The position numbers and the translations under genes are program-made. Shown here one piece after another: positions 63,301 through 64,000 of a stretch of DNA of 64,000 nucleotides; position 1 is the first letter of the stretch, and each line of letters opens with the position of its first letter. The DNA lies in the NCBI GenBank assembly GCA_026874595.1, contig CM049321.1, positions 2,540,479 to 2,604,478 of the forward strand. The letters run 5' to 3'. A model generated the notes under the pieces. It was not told the DNA's origin. It did no database searches and saw nothing but the letters and a program-made list of their open reading frames with translations. This DNA comes from Sipunculus nudus (Eukaryota; Annelida; Sipuncula; Golfingiida; Sipunculidae).

Positions 63301-64000
63301 GCATATTCCTTTACCAGGCAGGCGCCAGTGTCTGTTCATTTGAAAATGTCCGCATCTGCAATTTAAAATATCAATATTCCAGACATGCTTCCACCTATTT
63401 ATATTAAAAACATTATATCCTGATGTTTTGCAGTGGTCAAAATATTTCCATGGTGAATTGACCTTGACCTTTGCTTTCAAGATCAGAATGGACATTGATG
63501 CATAGACTGATCGACAGCGCGACAGGACCAACCTGTTTCATTGGATATGACTATTTGTTTCAAATATTACTCTCTGAAACAATAAATGTTGTACTTTTTC
63601 CCCAGGAAATATGGGAGCCTTTTTTATTGTTCTATAGCCATACTCAAATGTACAATCATAATTATTAATTTGCATTTTATGAAAATGAGACCATGGCAAC
63701 CTAATTACCATTTCCGTTTCAGACAGTTTAATAATATTAAATCTTATAATAAATCCAGCAGTGCATATTGGCAGTAAGCAGTCATTCTTGATTTAAATCA
63801 TTTAATACCCCTTTCATTCTAAATATATATTTTTAAGAAGTGTTTGTCTCTTTTTCCCAAAATATGTTCAAAAAATTTCTGAAATGCTGTTCAAGACCAA
63901 ATATACATGAACAATGTTAATAATAACTTTTGACTGGCTTTTCTCTCTGTTTTGCCAGGAGCAGGAAATTGAATAAACATTTTTAGTTTTTATTTACGGA
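63301..64000. other. Right edge, no gene recognised
   Basis: AT-rich sequence; no exon or element can be supported up to the window edge. Confidence 0.35.

Noticed and set aside
63073-63531. 152-codon minus-strand frame
   Set aside because: Its second half is translated from the 195-bp tandem duplication; no homology recognised.

Overview
The window is nuclear DNA from an intron-rich, AT-rich invertebrate animal. A mollusc, or at least a lophotrochozoan, is the best guess. The reasons are long introns packed with short inverted-repeat transposons, an intronless B-box/NHL TRIM gene of the kind expanded in molluscs, and an ICA69 gene with clear metazoan exon structure. The phylum is an inference. 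I see no rRNA, tRNA, CRISPR or operon.

One gene dominates: a minus-strand islet cell autoantigen 1 (ICA1/ICA69, RIC-19 family) gene. I could follow 15 coding exons from the ATG at 42978 to the TGA at 4977. All splice phases agree and give a 684-residue protein: an Arfaptin-homology/BAR domain (exons 2-6), a long variable acidic/Ser/Pro linker (exons 7-11) and the conserved ICA69 C-terminal segments (exons 12-15). The first coding exon has an acceptor upstream of the ATG, so the promoter and at least one noncoding exon lie further right; candidates are near 59.5, 54.9 and 62.2 kb.

Nested in intron 11 on the opposite strand is a complete 646-residue TRIM-like gene (12163-14103) with a degenerate RING, two B-boxes, a coiled coil and six NHL blades. 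The two genes share no evident pathway.

The rest is intron and flank filled with repeats. From left to right: a foldback in the probable ICA1 3' UTR (3.8-4.2 kb); a degenerate tandem array in intron 14 (5.2-6.3 kb); pogo-type MITEs (7.4 and 36.1 kb); about nine copies or fragments of a MITE family with TACTGTGGTTGGC ends; other foldbacks (9.9, 11.8, 19.2 and 29.8 kb); a triplicated exon fragment beside exon 11; a minisatellite that contains the splice acceptor of exon 10; a composite element at 32.5-34.4 kb; a 2-kb foldback transposon with an 8-bp target duplication (44.3-46.3 kb); and a 51-57 kb block of tandem arrays. That block ends in about eleven units centred on the palindrome GGTGGCGCCACC at alternating 131/149-bp spacing. 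Interval 57-64 kb has a pair of perfect hairpins, TA/G microsatellites and a tandem duplication, but no gene I can recognise.
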